Shown: positions 54,216 through 64,000 of the stretch, one piece after another
How the letters are laid out: each line of letters starts with the position of its first letter
Numbering within the stretch: the first letter of the stretch is position 1
NCBI GenBank assembly: GCA_003184365.1
Contig: NKYR01000002.1
Span: forward strand, 558,976-622,975
Reading direction: 5' to 3'
Length of the DNA: 64,000 bases
Source of the DNA: Evernia prunastri
Taxonomy: Eukaryota > Ascomycota > Lecanoromycetes > Lecanorales > Parmeliaceae
Program-made: the position numbers and the translations under genes
Notes under the pieces: model-generated
Database searches by the model: none
The model's input: the letters and a program-made list of their open reading frames with translations, nothing else
Told to the model about the DNA's origin: nothing

Positions 54216-57200
54216 CTATGTACATGGTATTGCTTCCAAATGCTCCTTCCAACACGCAATATGATTACATATATGAATATCACATAGTTTACAGCCATGA
54301 ATACTTCTAGGGGCTCGCTGTCGCCGTTTCCTTTTGTCCAAATCCCGTGGTCTGACTGAATTATTTGATAATTCCAATAATGGCTTCCTAATTTTGGCTG
54401 GATTTGGTACTTTTCTCCCCACATATGAGCATGGTACGCAGTATTTAGGCTTGTCCCCCATACGTTCTAGCCTACCATGGTCACGAGCGGGTGCCGGATG
54501 TACTCGTGTTGACAGAGACTCTTTGACTGAGCTGGGAAGACCTGTTAATCGCTCAGAATTTTCGAATAATTGATTGGAAAGTTTGACACGGAACTCCCTG
54601 TGACTCCGGTGCTCCCAGGACTCAGCACGGGGTCTCTCCGGAGTACAATGAGCTATTTTATAGCTGTTGACGACGGTGGTATCCAATAGAAAATGCCACA
54701 GTGGCTTCCAGTTCTTGAAATGTACTCGTTGTGTATTGTAATAACAACGCAATTGATCCGCATTGTCAACACCGTTCATGTAATGATCATACATGTTAAT
54801 AAACTCGGGGATAGGAAGCTCTTTTCGGGCCTGATCTCCAAACATAGCTCTAGAAGTACGTGCATTTGTGGCTGTTTTTGCTGGTCTTCGACGGAGACGT
54901 TTCACTGTTTTCTGATCATTTGAGACAGTGGTCATAAATAACACCACATTTTGGTCTTTTCAGCCAAATTGCATAACTTTCCCATCCTCTGATAGACTCC
55001 CATACAATTTGCCCCATTCCAGAGCCGAGTTCCACTTGATTCTGAGCTCCAGAATCCTCTCTCCCAGGCCTCGACGTGGCTCTGCCTGTTCCCGTTGTGC
55101 CTTGGTACCCTCCGTGGCCTCTAGATCCTCGCTTTTCGTAGTTGTGACACGCACAGTCCCAGTTGCTCCGAATCCTTCATAATCAAGCTGTGAGAACAAT
55201 CGACCTCCCGAGAACAGGTTGTCTAGCCATAGAATATGGAAATAATCTCTAGCAATATCGTCCTGAGTCACCAAGTCTAGAACAACAGCCCGAGTTCGAT
55301 TGAATCCCAAGTCATCAGTCCAATAATCGTCCAAATCCTGGGGTCCCTCGCCCCTTTTCTGACCCTTGGCATGATACATCCAGTCTAATACATAGGCCTG
55401 ATTGGCCAGAACCCAAATCTTGAAGCCCTCTGGTGTTGGTTTGCTGGGAATATTCACAATCTCTTTGGCACGTCCCATAAATCGCTGTATTGTCTCATCA
55501 ACAGCTAGATGTGTGCCCGCTTTCCAGTACTTTTTGAAGGTCTGTCGAAGCGTATCGCTTAGGGGTTCCAATTTGTCAAATGTGCTTTCCTTTTGACCAG
55601 GGGATATGGGCTTTGAGACATGAAGAAATCTGTCTATTTGTTGTCACCTTTTGAGACTAATATGCTTTNCTGAGTTCGATTGAATCCCAAGTCATCAGTC
55701 CAATAATCGTCCAAATCCTGGGGTCCCTCGCCCCTTTTCTGACCCTTGGCATGATACATCCAGTCTAATACAAAGCCCTGATTGGCCAGAACCCAAATCT
55801 TGAAGCCCTCTGGTGTTGGTTTGCTGGGAATATTCACAATCTCTTTGGCACGTCCCATAAATCGCTGTATTGTCTCATCAACAGCTAGATGTGTGCCCGC
55901 TTTCCAGTACTTTTTGAAGGTCTGTCGAAGCGTATCGCTTAGGGGTTCCAATTTNCACGCACAGTCTCAGCTGCTCCGAATCCTTCATAATCAAGCTGTG
56001 AGAACAATCGACCTCCCGAGAACAGGTTGTCTAGCCATAGAATATGGAAATAATCTCTAGCAATATCGTCCTGAGTCACCAAGTCTAGAACAACAGCCTG
56101 AGTTCGATTGAATCCCAAGTCATCAGTCCAATAATCGTCCAAATCCTGGGGTCCCTCGCCCCTTTTCTGACCCTTGGCATGATACATCCAGTCTAATACA
56201 TAGGCCTGATTGGCCAGAACCCAAATCTTGAAGCCCTCTGGTGTTGGTTTGCTGGGAATATTCACAATCTCTTTGGCACGTCCCATAAATCGCTGTATTA
56301 TCTCATCAACAGCTAGATGTGTGCCCGCTTTCCAGTACTTTTTGAAGGTCTGTCGAAGCGTATCGCTTAGGGGTTCCAATTTGTCAAATGTGCTTTCCTT
56401 TTGACCAGGGGATATGGGCTTTGAGACTTGAAGAAATCTGTCTATTTGTTGCCACCTTTTGAGACTAATATGCTTCAAAATCTGCTCATGAACGGCTCCC
56501 TTAAGAGGATCCGTATTCCAGAATTCTTTGATACCAGACTCCGAATGTAGATCCATCCAAATGGACACCCCTAAGTAGGCTCGAAATTCTTTGACTGTAG
56601 TGGGAAATCAAGTACGTGTCTCAGGCTTTTCAGGCCCTGGATACAAGAAAGCATACTCATTTGTATGCTGCACGAGTACTTTTAGAGTCTCTTCGCTAAA
56701 AAACAAGCTGAAAATAGCATAGNAGTTCGATTGAATCCCAAGTCATCAGTCCAATAATCGTTCAAATCCTGAGATCCCTCGCCCCTTTTCTGACCCTTGG
56801 CATGATACATCCAGTCTAATACATAGCCCTGATTGGCCAGAACCCAAATCTTGAAGCCCTCTGGTGTTGGTTTGCTGGGAATATTCACAATCTCTTTGGC
56901 ACGTCCCATAAATCGCTGTATTGTCTCATCAACAGCTAGATGTGTGCCCGCTTTCCAGTACTTTTTGAAGGTCTGTCGAAGCGTATCGCTTAGGGGTTCC
57001 AATTTGTCAAATGTGCTTTCCTTTTGATCAGGGGATATGGGCTTTGAGACATGAAGAAATCTGTCTATTTGTTGCCACCTTTTGAGACTAATATGCTTCA
57101 AAATCTGCTCATGAACGGCTCCCTTAAGAGGATCCGTATTCCAGAATTCTTTGATACCAGACTCCAAATGTAGACCCATCCAAATGGACACCCCTAAGTA

Positions 57201-57527
57201 GGCTCGAAATTCTTTGACTGTAGTGGGAAACCAAGTACGTGTCTCAGGCTTTTCAGGCCCTGGATACAAGAAAGCATACTCATTTGTATGCTGCACGAGT
57301 ACTTTTAGAGTCTCTTCGCTAAAAAACAAGCTGAAAATAGCATAGGGATTATTGGGAGCAACGGTAGCTGGCAATTGACCCTGGCCATCAGAATATGGCT
57401 TGGTGATTTTCGTAGGGATGAACTTAGGCAATGGCCATGGCTTTGGGGGAGGTTCTTTTGGGACCTTTGTGGGCTTTGGATCCTGTCTCACATGGTCTAA
57501 ATCATTTGACACCTTATTGCGAGGCAT
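54216..57527 (-). pseudogene. piggyBac-like transposase (DDE_Tnp_1_7), interrupted by stops and Ns
   Basis: The N-terminus is at 57527 (MPRNKVSNDLDHV). Following domains are the N-terminal helical part (YAIFSLFFSEETLKVLVQ, FRAYLGVSIWMGLH, LKRWQQIDRFL) and then the DDE catalytic fold. The latter shows an Asp in LAVDETIQRF, an Asp in ILWLDNLFSGG and an Asp in YMNGVDNADQL, followed by a C-terminal Cys/His zinc-binding segment (YCVPCSYVG, HGCKLCDIHICNHIACW) ending at 54216. TGG-to-TGA nonsense changes occur at 54960-54962 and, in another copy of the N-terminal part, at 56608-56610; the copy at 57230 keeps TGG. The three Ns prevent a continuous reading. The element looks inactive in this assembly. 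Confidence 0.82.
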
Positions 57528-57617
57528 GGTAGTGTTATTAAATAGTGTTATTTGGCTATTTGGAAGACGCGTTGTTTTGATGGTTTTTGGTAGTGGGGCT
57601 GTAAGGCTGAACCCCTG

Positions 57618-57647
57618 AATTTTGTGCCCTGCCAATCCGTGGGATAG
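57618..57647 (-). repeat. Right inverted terminal repeat of the piggyBac-like element
   Basis: Reverse complement of the left core: TTTTGTGCCC then CCAATCCGTGGGATAG on the forward strand. It lies about 90 bp upstream of the transposase start at 57527. Confidence 0.65.
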
Positions 57648-58303
57648 GAAAGAGAGGAAACTAACATGTCTTATAAAGATATTGTTCATGAAACGTAAGA
57701 AGAAGAGAACAGACGAGAATGTAAATAGTTGGGAACAGGAGGCTGATCTGTGAGGCGGAGAGAGAGGTGTCGATGAAGATAGAGTAGATGAAAAGAGCAA
57801 AGGCGATTTGAAGACGTACGAATCGAAAAGAACATGAAGCGATTAGACTATACCATTTCTCCTTACCTTGGTATGGGACGACCCAATCAAATTTATGTAC
57901 AGATTGTTAAGATCACATGCTTTCATGATGATGTGGCGAAGACCAATATGCGGCTAGTCAAGTGGTCCTAAGTTAACAGCATCGTGTACAAGTGGTAGCC
58001 GATGCTGGAACGACCTAGGAACTCTCAAAGCAGCACCCAAGGATCTTTGTGGTTTCGTCTATGACATACATCAGGACCCATGCATTTCTTCGCCATGTAG
58101 TACTCTGCAGTGGCTTTAATCATACACAGATGTGTCGCACCGAAACTTGACATCGTCAACCAATCGAATGGTGAGGACTGGATCCTCAGAGGGAAAGCCA
58201 AAGAAAAGGTATTGGACGTTGCCCTTTTTCGAGATCCTCATTGATGCAGATGAAAACGGTAATCTAGTCTATGGTTTTCTTAAGCCGAAAAAGTCTTATC
58301 GAT
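57648..58303. other. Intergenic region
   Basis: 656 bp between the transposon and the DUF6594 gene. It includes open frames that run on from the transposon. No gene recognised. Confidence 0.5.
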
Positions 58304-59597
58304 TCAGGCTCCAGGCGCGACGTTTGATCCCACAAAGACGACCAGTACCGCAGCGTACGCAGCGGTTGCAGACATCACGTCGAACGGTTTTTCCAGTGCG
58401 CTCGCCATCAGGACACCGAAGGCAAACACACATACCGATGACGTACAAAGTGCCGTCAGTTTGGTGTCGCTCAGGACCATCAGCAGCATCGGTCCCACAA
58501 TGAAGGCCCATCCCAGACCTGCCATAGCAAGCCTGATGTTGAACGCCCTGAGCTGACTTTCTTTGTTTGCCCTGTTTCGTAGCCCGCCCGGTATCTCAGG
58601 CTTCTTGATGTCTTTTGGCCCCGGAAAGGAAGCATCCTTTTCATATTGCCGAAGCATTGCCGAATCATCGCAGGTCAGACTTGACCTGATGTCCGCTAAT
58701 TGCTCTCGAATCAGTGCCGCGTCAAGACAGCTTGAGCTTTCGAGCACGAAAGGGTCGTTCTTCCGCTTTGCGCAATCCGTTACATAGTCCCAATCACGCC
58801 ATGCTTGAACTTATTCGTGTGTCAACTTTGTACTAAGGTAGAGGAATGGAAGCTGCTTTGAACTTACTATACTCTTTCAGATTTGCCTCCCAACCCGTCG
58901 CCAGTGCACCCTGATAACGTGTCTCAAAAACAGATTTTACCATCTGAGACCGGAGCTTGTGGAGACGCATGCGGTACAAGGTTGCAAAGTTGAGGACAAG
59001 AGGGCTGTCTTTCTCTTCGGAGACTCTATAGGCTAAGTCGTTCATGGACACCTTTAGCAAGCGGTCCTCGAACGGAAGCTGCAGGATTTGCTCGAGTGGG
59101 GCATCGAAAGTCGTCGTGGTCTGGAAGTTCCGTAATTCAGTGGAGAAGTAGTCTTCCGGAAGGCTGATGCTGGGCTTCGAGGGAGGAGTCACACTAATGC
59201 CTTGCGCTTCTGACCGCCTGATGTTTAAAATATCGGATGGGGAGACATCAGGGGGTGGAGTGGCATTTGCATGCTTTTCTTCTTCTGCCCTGTGAATGTC
59301 AAGGCTTCCAGGTACGCTTGAATCTGGTGATGGGGTACCATGAGAGCGCTCCTGCCTCAATCTTTTGAAAATGAAGCTTGAGGGCGGACTTGGTTCTGCA
59401 GGTTGAGTACTGTCAAAAGGCTGTCCCGGAGGCTTGTGCTCTCTGAGGCTGGAAGCTGGAGTTTTACCCAAGGTCCTAGGTCCTAAAATTATTTTTGGGA
59501 TCTCGCTCTGACATTCTCAGAGAAGTATTAAGAGCAACTCACGCTCATACGGTTCGTCCGACAATGTATGCACTGCCAATTCAAGGTCAAGATCCAT
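58304..59597 (-). CDS. DUF6594 membrane protein
   Basis: Three reverse-strand exons (59597-59543, 59482-58868, 58809-58304; introns 60 and 58 bp) give 391 residues. The start is MDLDLELAVHTLSDEPYE. A Pro/Ser-rich disordered region of about 120 residues follows, then the DUF6594 helical core (EDRLLKVSMNDLAYRVSEEKD, LNFATLYRMRLHKLRSQMVK, EYIQAWRDWDYV). Near the C-terminus are the usual hydrophobic helices (LAMAGLGWAFIVGPMLLMVL, LTALCTSSVCVFAFGVLMA, ATAAYAAVLVVFVGSN). The family is fungal and membrane-bound with no known activity; it is common among subtelomeric and accessory genes. The main exon has no ATG of its own, and the upstream exon supplies one in the correct phase. Confidence 0.85.
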
Positions 59598-59988
59598 CAT
59601 CTGATGCTATTCTTTTCGTTCAACGCCCAAGGCGGCGGGATCTCGATTTGCTAGGAATGATCTCCCAGAGTAAATTTATATCAGCTTTGAAAAATGTGCC
59701 AGCTTCGGCAGTGTCATAATAATTAAGCGCTATTGCGACGAAATACAAGGCTGAGATTCATGGTGGTCGGCGCAGGTTGGGGCTGAATGCCATGTGCCGG
59801 TCCATGTGGTCCATCGAGTTACTCTAGGGTTAGGGCTATAATACTGCTTCTGGCAGTCTTAACGGATGACTGCCTTATCTCACACTGCTGCCTGACGAGT
59901 CATAGCAACCTTGTCGCGACTGTCTCCTTCCTGCTTATCGCTCGAATTGCCTACTGTCGCGATGAGTTGGACGCAATAGATACACCCT
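59598..59988. other. Divergent intergenic region
   Basis: 391 bp between the DUF6594 gene start and the weak forward candidate; an upstream exon of that candidate could lie here. No motif was recognised. Confidence 0.4.
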
Positions 59989-60623
59989 ATGATGCCAGCC
60001 AAGATATCCTTAGGCTCATGGTGGTGTCTCACCCGCAACGAGCTCATAATCAGCTTCCCGGACGCGCAGCTAGCATCAGAATACCAGCGAGCCAACCCAG
60101 AAGGCCGTATCTTCGTACAGGCCGGCAATGAAGTTTATCTTCCGCGCCCAAAAGGGTTGATCGCCATCCGCAGCTCTTCACAAAGCACCTATTCACTGGT
60201 CTTGGAATTTAGTTCGGGGGAAGACACGAGAGCTTGGCATAACAAAGTTCTGATAAGCTCGATCTTTCCGGACCACGTCAAAACCCGTGCTTATGTCCAT
60301 CGAGAGGTCAAGGTTGACACAATTATTGCGGCAAATGTGGTATGTAACTGAGTCGCGTGGGCAAGGTACGGATTGCCGTGCGAGACTGAAAACGAACATC
60401 GATAGGGAGGAGGGAGCAGTCAGAACGTAAATGGTCTGTCAACAACTCCGCGGAAAGGTCTCCAAAGCCATCCTTTTCCGAATCAGGGTGGAATGAAATG
60501 GGGCACGGTAAGACAAGTATGGTTTACGTGTAAGATCACTGAAGCTTACAGTCGCCAATAGCAGGACTCTTCCCAGGAGACCAAAGTGTTCGATCATTAT
60601 GCTCCGAGAGGACTAAACGCTAA
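59989..60623 (+). CDS. Candidate three-exon hypothetical gene
   Basis: Exons 59989-60339, 60406-60507 and 60552-60623 join in phase 0 (introns 66 and 44 bp, donors GTATGT and GTAAGA) to give 174 residues. The first exon looks protein-like (NELIISFPDAQLASEYQRA, EGRIFVQAGNEVYLPRPKG, YSLVLEFSSGEDTRAWHN); the rest is Gly/Ser/Pro-rich. A stop lies 4 codons upstream of the ATG, next to a CAATAG acceptor-like site, so an earlier exon is possible. No family recognised. The 44-bp intron is short even for fungi. Confidence 0.35.
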
Positions 60624-61618
60624 CATATCATGAATCTTATGGGCTTTGTGTTTTCAGTATCGTTTCTGGCTGGGAACGATCTTTTACCTCTGATTAGCAG
60701 AGGTAAGACCGCTGAAAGAGGAGACTATAGTTGAGAGGAAGACTGCTGGGACCTGGGCTTTCTTTCCGATCAGGGACCAATGTATCCCTTTCAACGCCGA
60801 AGCGCAACAAATGTAATTTCCCCAGAATTCACCCACTACATCACCACCCTCGATGTTAGGACTAAGAATATTATTTAAAGATCTTCAAAATCAGACCTAT
60901 ATCAGAAGATAATATGATTATAATTTAAAAGGTATCCGATCGTATATAACAGATTTATTTGTTACGAGAGAAAGTCGAATTGTTTAACAAATTTGTTGCG
61001 ATTGCCTCTGCGTTTATCGGGTGGCCTGTACTCTAGGTCTCGTAACCAGCCGGCAATTAGCACCGTCTCAATCTGCCTACATCGGATGTCCTCTTGCTGC
61101 TATGTTCTCGAATTGAGTAGGACAAGCATGGGATGCTCGTCTAGGAAAGTCCAGTGAGTATATAAACGTGTTGTTAACATAATTCAGCTAGCGATGCAGA
61201 GTGTTGGAAATAGGTACCTAGTGACATCCAGCCCTAGGAGCCTAGGTACTCATAAGGTACATGGCTGCTGCGCCACTGGTGCCGGGATCTTCCGCGCCGA
61301 CTTCGCAAGGAAGAAGAGATGAAGTGCTTTTAACAGATTCCCATGCTGCAAGCTTGCACGTGTTTAAGTCCATTGGCCAGTCAAGCATTACCATCTTTAC
61401 CAATTCATGCGCCATCAGCTCCAGAGATCCATATGAAGCTCTTCGCTATCCTCCAACAGGAAGCTACCAATTTCAGGCACCACGCAATGCATTCACATCT
61501 GCGCAATTATGAGCAGCATCAGATGCCATGGGCACGCAAATACAATGTCCCTGGCTCAATCCCTCTTAACTGAGTCTACGCCTTCTCCTTCCTCTCATCA
61601 TCTTTCCTCTACACCAAC
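60624..61618. other. Intergenic region with an AT-rich patch
   Basis: About 995 bp. Positions 60865-60995 are strongly AT-rich with ATAATATG/TATAATTTAAAAG runs, possibly a relic of a RIP-damaged repeat. The region nearer the AIM6-like gene contains its promoter, with a pyrimidine-rich CTTCTCCTTCCTCTC leader. Open frames up to 83 codons are not called. Confidence 0.45.
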
Positions 61619-62640
61619 ATGCGTACCTTTACCATCGCCACCGCACTCCTGGCAGCTCCATACGCCCTTGCCGTCGCTCCAGACGTATCCACCGCTCTGC
61701 AGCAAATCCTGAACCAAGCCCACCAAGCTCCCCTATACACCTACCCGACAAGCTTGACCCAGGGCATCGTGCCAAAGCTCATCCACAGCCACAACGACTA
61801 CTGGAGAGACGTGCCCTTCTACAGTGCCGTCTCGGTCGGCGCAGTCTCGGTCGAAGCAGACGTCTGGCTCTACAACGGGATTTTGCACATTGGGCATGAA
61901 CAAGGGGCCTTGACCGATGCGCGGACGTTTGAGTCGCTGTACATCAACTCAATCTTAGACACGTTGCAACGCCAAAACCCCACCAATAGCACCTTCCTGA
62001 CAGCACCCACCCACAACGGAGTGTTTGATACCAACGGCGCTCAGACTTTATACCTCTTTGTGGATGTCAAGACCCCGGGGGATACGACTTGGCCATATGT
62101 TGTCAAAGCTCTCGCGCCACTGTACGGCACCCCCCCCTCTCTCTCTTTTCTTCGTCACCCAATGACCTCTCTTGCTAATGTAAGCTTAGACAATCTGGCG
62201 GCTGGCTCTCCACCGTCAACTCTTCCAATCAATTCACCCTCGGCGCCGTCACCGTCATCGGCACAGGCAACACCCCCCTGAACCAAGTCCAGCCCGTCAC
62301 GCCCCGCTACTACTTCTACGACGCCCCCATCCCCACCCTCAACAGCACCTTCTCCAACATAACCTCCCTCGTCTCGCCCATCGCGTCTACCGACTTCGCC
62401 GTCAACTTCGGGCCCGTGCCCGGCACTTTGCTCAACGACACGCAGTTGGCGCTGTTGAGAGCGCAGGTCGCAACGGCACACGCAAAGGGGATCATGTTGA
62501 GGTATTGGGATCAGCCGGGCTGGCCGATTAGCACACGGAATGGGATTTGGAGGCAGCTGAAAAGCGAGGGGGTGGACTTGATCAATGTGGATGATTTAGA
62601 AGGTGGAGCTGGGTTCAGTGATGAGAGTAATTACTGGTGA
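61619..62640 (+). CDS. AIM6-type PLC-like phosphodiesterase, secreted
   Basis: Two exons (61619-62121, 62190-62640; intron 68 bp) give 317 residues. A signal peptide (MRTFTIATALLAAPYALAVA) is followed by the family signature HSHNDYWRDVPFYSAVSVG, then VSVEADVWL, LHIGHE and FVDVKT. After splicing come GGWLSTV, DFAVNFGPVPG, KGIMLRYWDQPGWP and DLINVDDL, matching the Aim6/altered-inheritance-of-mitochondria group within the PLC-like/glycerophosphodiesterase superfamily. Metal or catalytic residues are the early His and the Glu-Ala-Asp cluster. The natural substrate is unknown. The intron contains a C-rich run; the unspliced frame would end early with a Pro/Ser tail. Confidence 0.88.
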
Positions 62641-64000
62641 AGACAACTGGATTGTGCAAGATCAGTCGTCACCAATCCAAAAAAAAAAAAAAAAATTGAT
62701 CTAAAGCGGAGCTGATTGGTCCACTGCGCTGTCCTTGCTCGTTCAACACTCGTGCAACATGTGATCACTTAACAATATACATTTGCCACCTTCTCTAAAA
62801 AGAACACAACGCTAACTTCCCGCTAACCCCTCTATCAACCTCCTCCCCCCACAACAGCCCGCTCATCTTTAGGTACTCTCACATCAAACAAGCCCTCAGC
62901 GCTTGTTCCTCAAATCCCTCGAATAAATGGAGACGCGGAAGGGCCCACGCCCACGCCCATCTTACCTCCAGCTTTCGAGTATTCTTCTAACAAAAGAAAA
63001 AGAGACGGGGCAGGCCACAAATATCCCATGTGAACAGAACGACCTTCATAGGAACTTGAGGCCCATTCTTTCTCCTACATCCCCGTGAAGTTGATAAACC
63101 CATCCAAACCAGGAAACGTAACTGACCCTCGTCATCCACGGTGATGGTCCGCAGCCCCCGTGGGGCGTAAAGTTTGCCGGCGAGATTTTTTATCCTTGTT
63201 GAAATCCAGGCGCCAGGACTCTTCCCCTCGAATTATCGATCTTTAGTTGTAGAGCCCAGCACTTCCAGAAGAAGTTTGGAAGTACTGTGTAAAGAGGGGG
63301 GCAGTACTTCTCAAAGTCTCCCCTCGATTCAATCTTGGTTGTGACACTACCAACATTGCACTAAATGTAACGAATACTCGGGATTACGCGTAAGCAAATG
63401 GATTACGCGTAAGCAAAGGCATAAGCAGAAAGAATGGACTGGATTGTGTGTGTATTGTGGATTGATGACTAGATACATGCTAAGTTCAGCACTTGCTTGG
63501 CGCGATTCCTCCGCGCTTCCGTAGCAGTTGCCCTCCTTCAAGAAAGCCGTCCGGCCTCGAGGCGAAACATCCTCAAGAACAGCTTCGCGTACTGTGAAGA
63601 CCGCGCGGGCGTAGAAGCAAGCGCGGGCGTAGGAGCGAGAAAGTAGTCCATAGAACGAAGCCAAGTTTGGGAGTTCGTTCGGATAGACATGAAGATCCGG
63701 CAGGCGGAAGAAAGGCTGACGATTTCTCGGAAAAAACGATTGACCCAGGGGCCACTCACTCTGGGATGCTTCTGTTTTTCTAGTGCCTTCCTTCCAGATG
63801 TTCACTATTGGATCTCCTGGCTTGACGATGAATGAATGGCCCAAGCCTCTCTTCTCGGCTTTAGACGACCAGTTACCCTTCTTCTAGCTGGTTTCAACGC
63901 GGCTCATCATCGTTGTTTCCCAGGTAACGTTTTTGGCGCCTTTCAGCTCATAGATACCGATAGTCGACTACTATTGCATATCAGCTTCTTCCACAATGGC
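62641..64000. other. Terminal intergenic region without a supported gene
   Basis: A 17-base A run lies at 62679-62695. A 19-bp direct repeat (GGATTACGCGTAAGCAAA) occurs twice at 63381-63399 and 63400-63418. A reverse-strand open frame at 63347-63844 (about 165 codons) starts from a non-ATG codon; it could be an internal exon of a gene extending past the right edge, but it has no family resemblance. Confidence 0.45.

Larger units (their letters stand above)
54159..57647 (-). mobile_element. piggyBac-like DNA transposon with N-joined repeated internal segments
   Basis: Inverted terminal sequences match at both ends: 54159-54193 reads CTATCCCACGGATTGG then GGCACAAAATG, and the reverse complement of 57618-57647 reads CTATCCCACGGATTGG then GGGCACAAAATT. 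Between them the reverse strand carries the transposase described separately. Ns at 55669, 55955 and 56723 each join sequence to another copy of the same central segment, so the apparent 3.5-kb element is inflated by duplicated fragments. A TTAA lies near the left end (54144-54147) but not at the right end, so the classical TTAA duplication is not shown. Confidence 0.8.

Noticed and set aside
62679..62695. Run of 17 A as a sign of a retro-inserted gene
   Set aside because: The adjacent AIM6-like gene still contains an intron and its own promoter, so it is not a processed copy.
63347..63844. 165-codon reverse-strand frame near the right edge
   Set aside because: It begins at TTG, has no recognisable domain, and could only be an internal exon; evidence is too weak.
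1..64000. tRNA genes, rRNA or CRISPR arrays
   Set aside because: No T-loop GGTTCRANNCC with matching arms, no rRNA-like stretch and no regularly spaced repeats were seen by eye; a covariance-model scan was not possible.

Overview
The window is nuclear DNA of a filamentous ascomycete (Pezizomycotina, most likely a dothideomycete-type fungus). The evidence is the short introns (about 44-87 bp, one of 201 bp, with GTAAGT/GTGAGT-type donors and TAG/CAG acceptors), fungus-only families (DUF3431, DUF6594, fungal rhodopsin-like membrane protein, HeLo-pseudokinase, fungal transcription-factor domain) and transposons whose stop codons look like repeat-induced point mutation (RIP). Most genes had to be rebuilt by joining exons across frames. 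For most multi-exon genes given with exon coordinates, the summed exon length is a multiple of three and the splice phases agree; exceptions are the 48592-48952 model, whose 5' part is unresolved, and the two broken genes (49477-50456 and the transposase).

Layout. 1-4.5 kb: the 3' part of a HET-S/HeLo-type pseudokinase gene, then a gene-poor stretch with a 152-bp-offset duplication joined by an N. 4.5-30.5 kb: a gene-rich core with KAP123 importin, a short-chain dehydrogenase, a Cys-rich small protein, a DUF3431 protein, the divergent pair MAK5 (60S ribosome helicase) and TRM7 (tRNA methyltransferase), a secreted Cys-rich protein, a phosphoesterase/RRM-like/RGG protein, the NPC1-type sterol transporter NCR1, and a C3HC zinc-finger (NIPA/Rsm1) protein. 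30.6-36.1 kb: a nested retrotransposon block containing an LTR-gag element, a RIP-damaged Ty1/copia RNase H end, and a tandem array of a very small non-autonomous LTR element with a self-priming signature. 36.1-52.6 kb: a rhodopsin-like membrane protein, an acetoacetate-decarboxylase-fold protein, a lineage-specific protein, a fungal transcription-factor-domain protein, some small hypothetical genes, a broken medium-chain dehydrogenase gene and a WRAP73/Wdr8-type WD protein. 54.1-57.7 kb: a piggyBac-like DNA transposon with nonsense mutations and N-joined repeated copies. 57.7-64 kb: a DUF6594 membrane protein, a weak three-exon candidate and an AIM6-type phosphodiesterase.

The housekeeping genes touch ribosome and tRNA maturation (MAK5, TRM7), nuclear import of ribosomal proteins (KAP123) and nuclear export or cell-cycle functions (C3HC protein), but apart from MAK5/TRM7, which share a 179-bp divergent promoter, there is no sign of co-regulated clustering. 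There is no secondary-metabolite backbone gene. I saw no tRNA, rRNA or CRISPR. Eight single Ns mark joins, all inside repeats, so local copy number and order there are not reliable.
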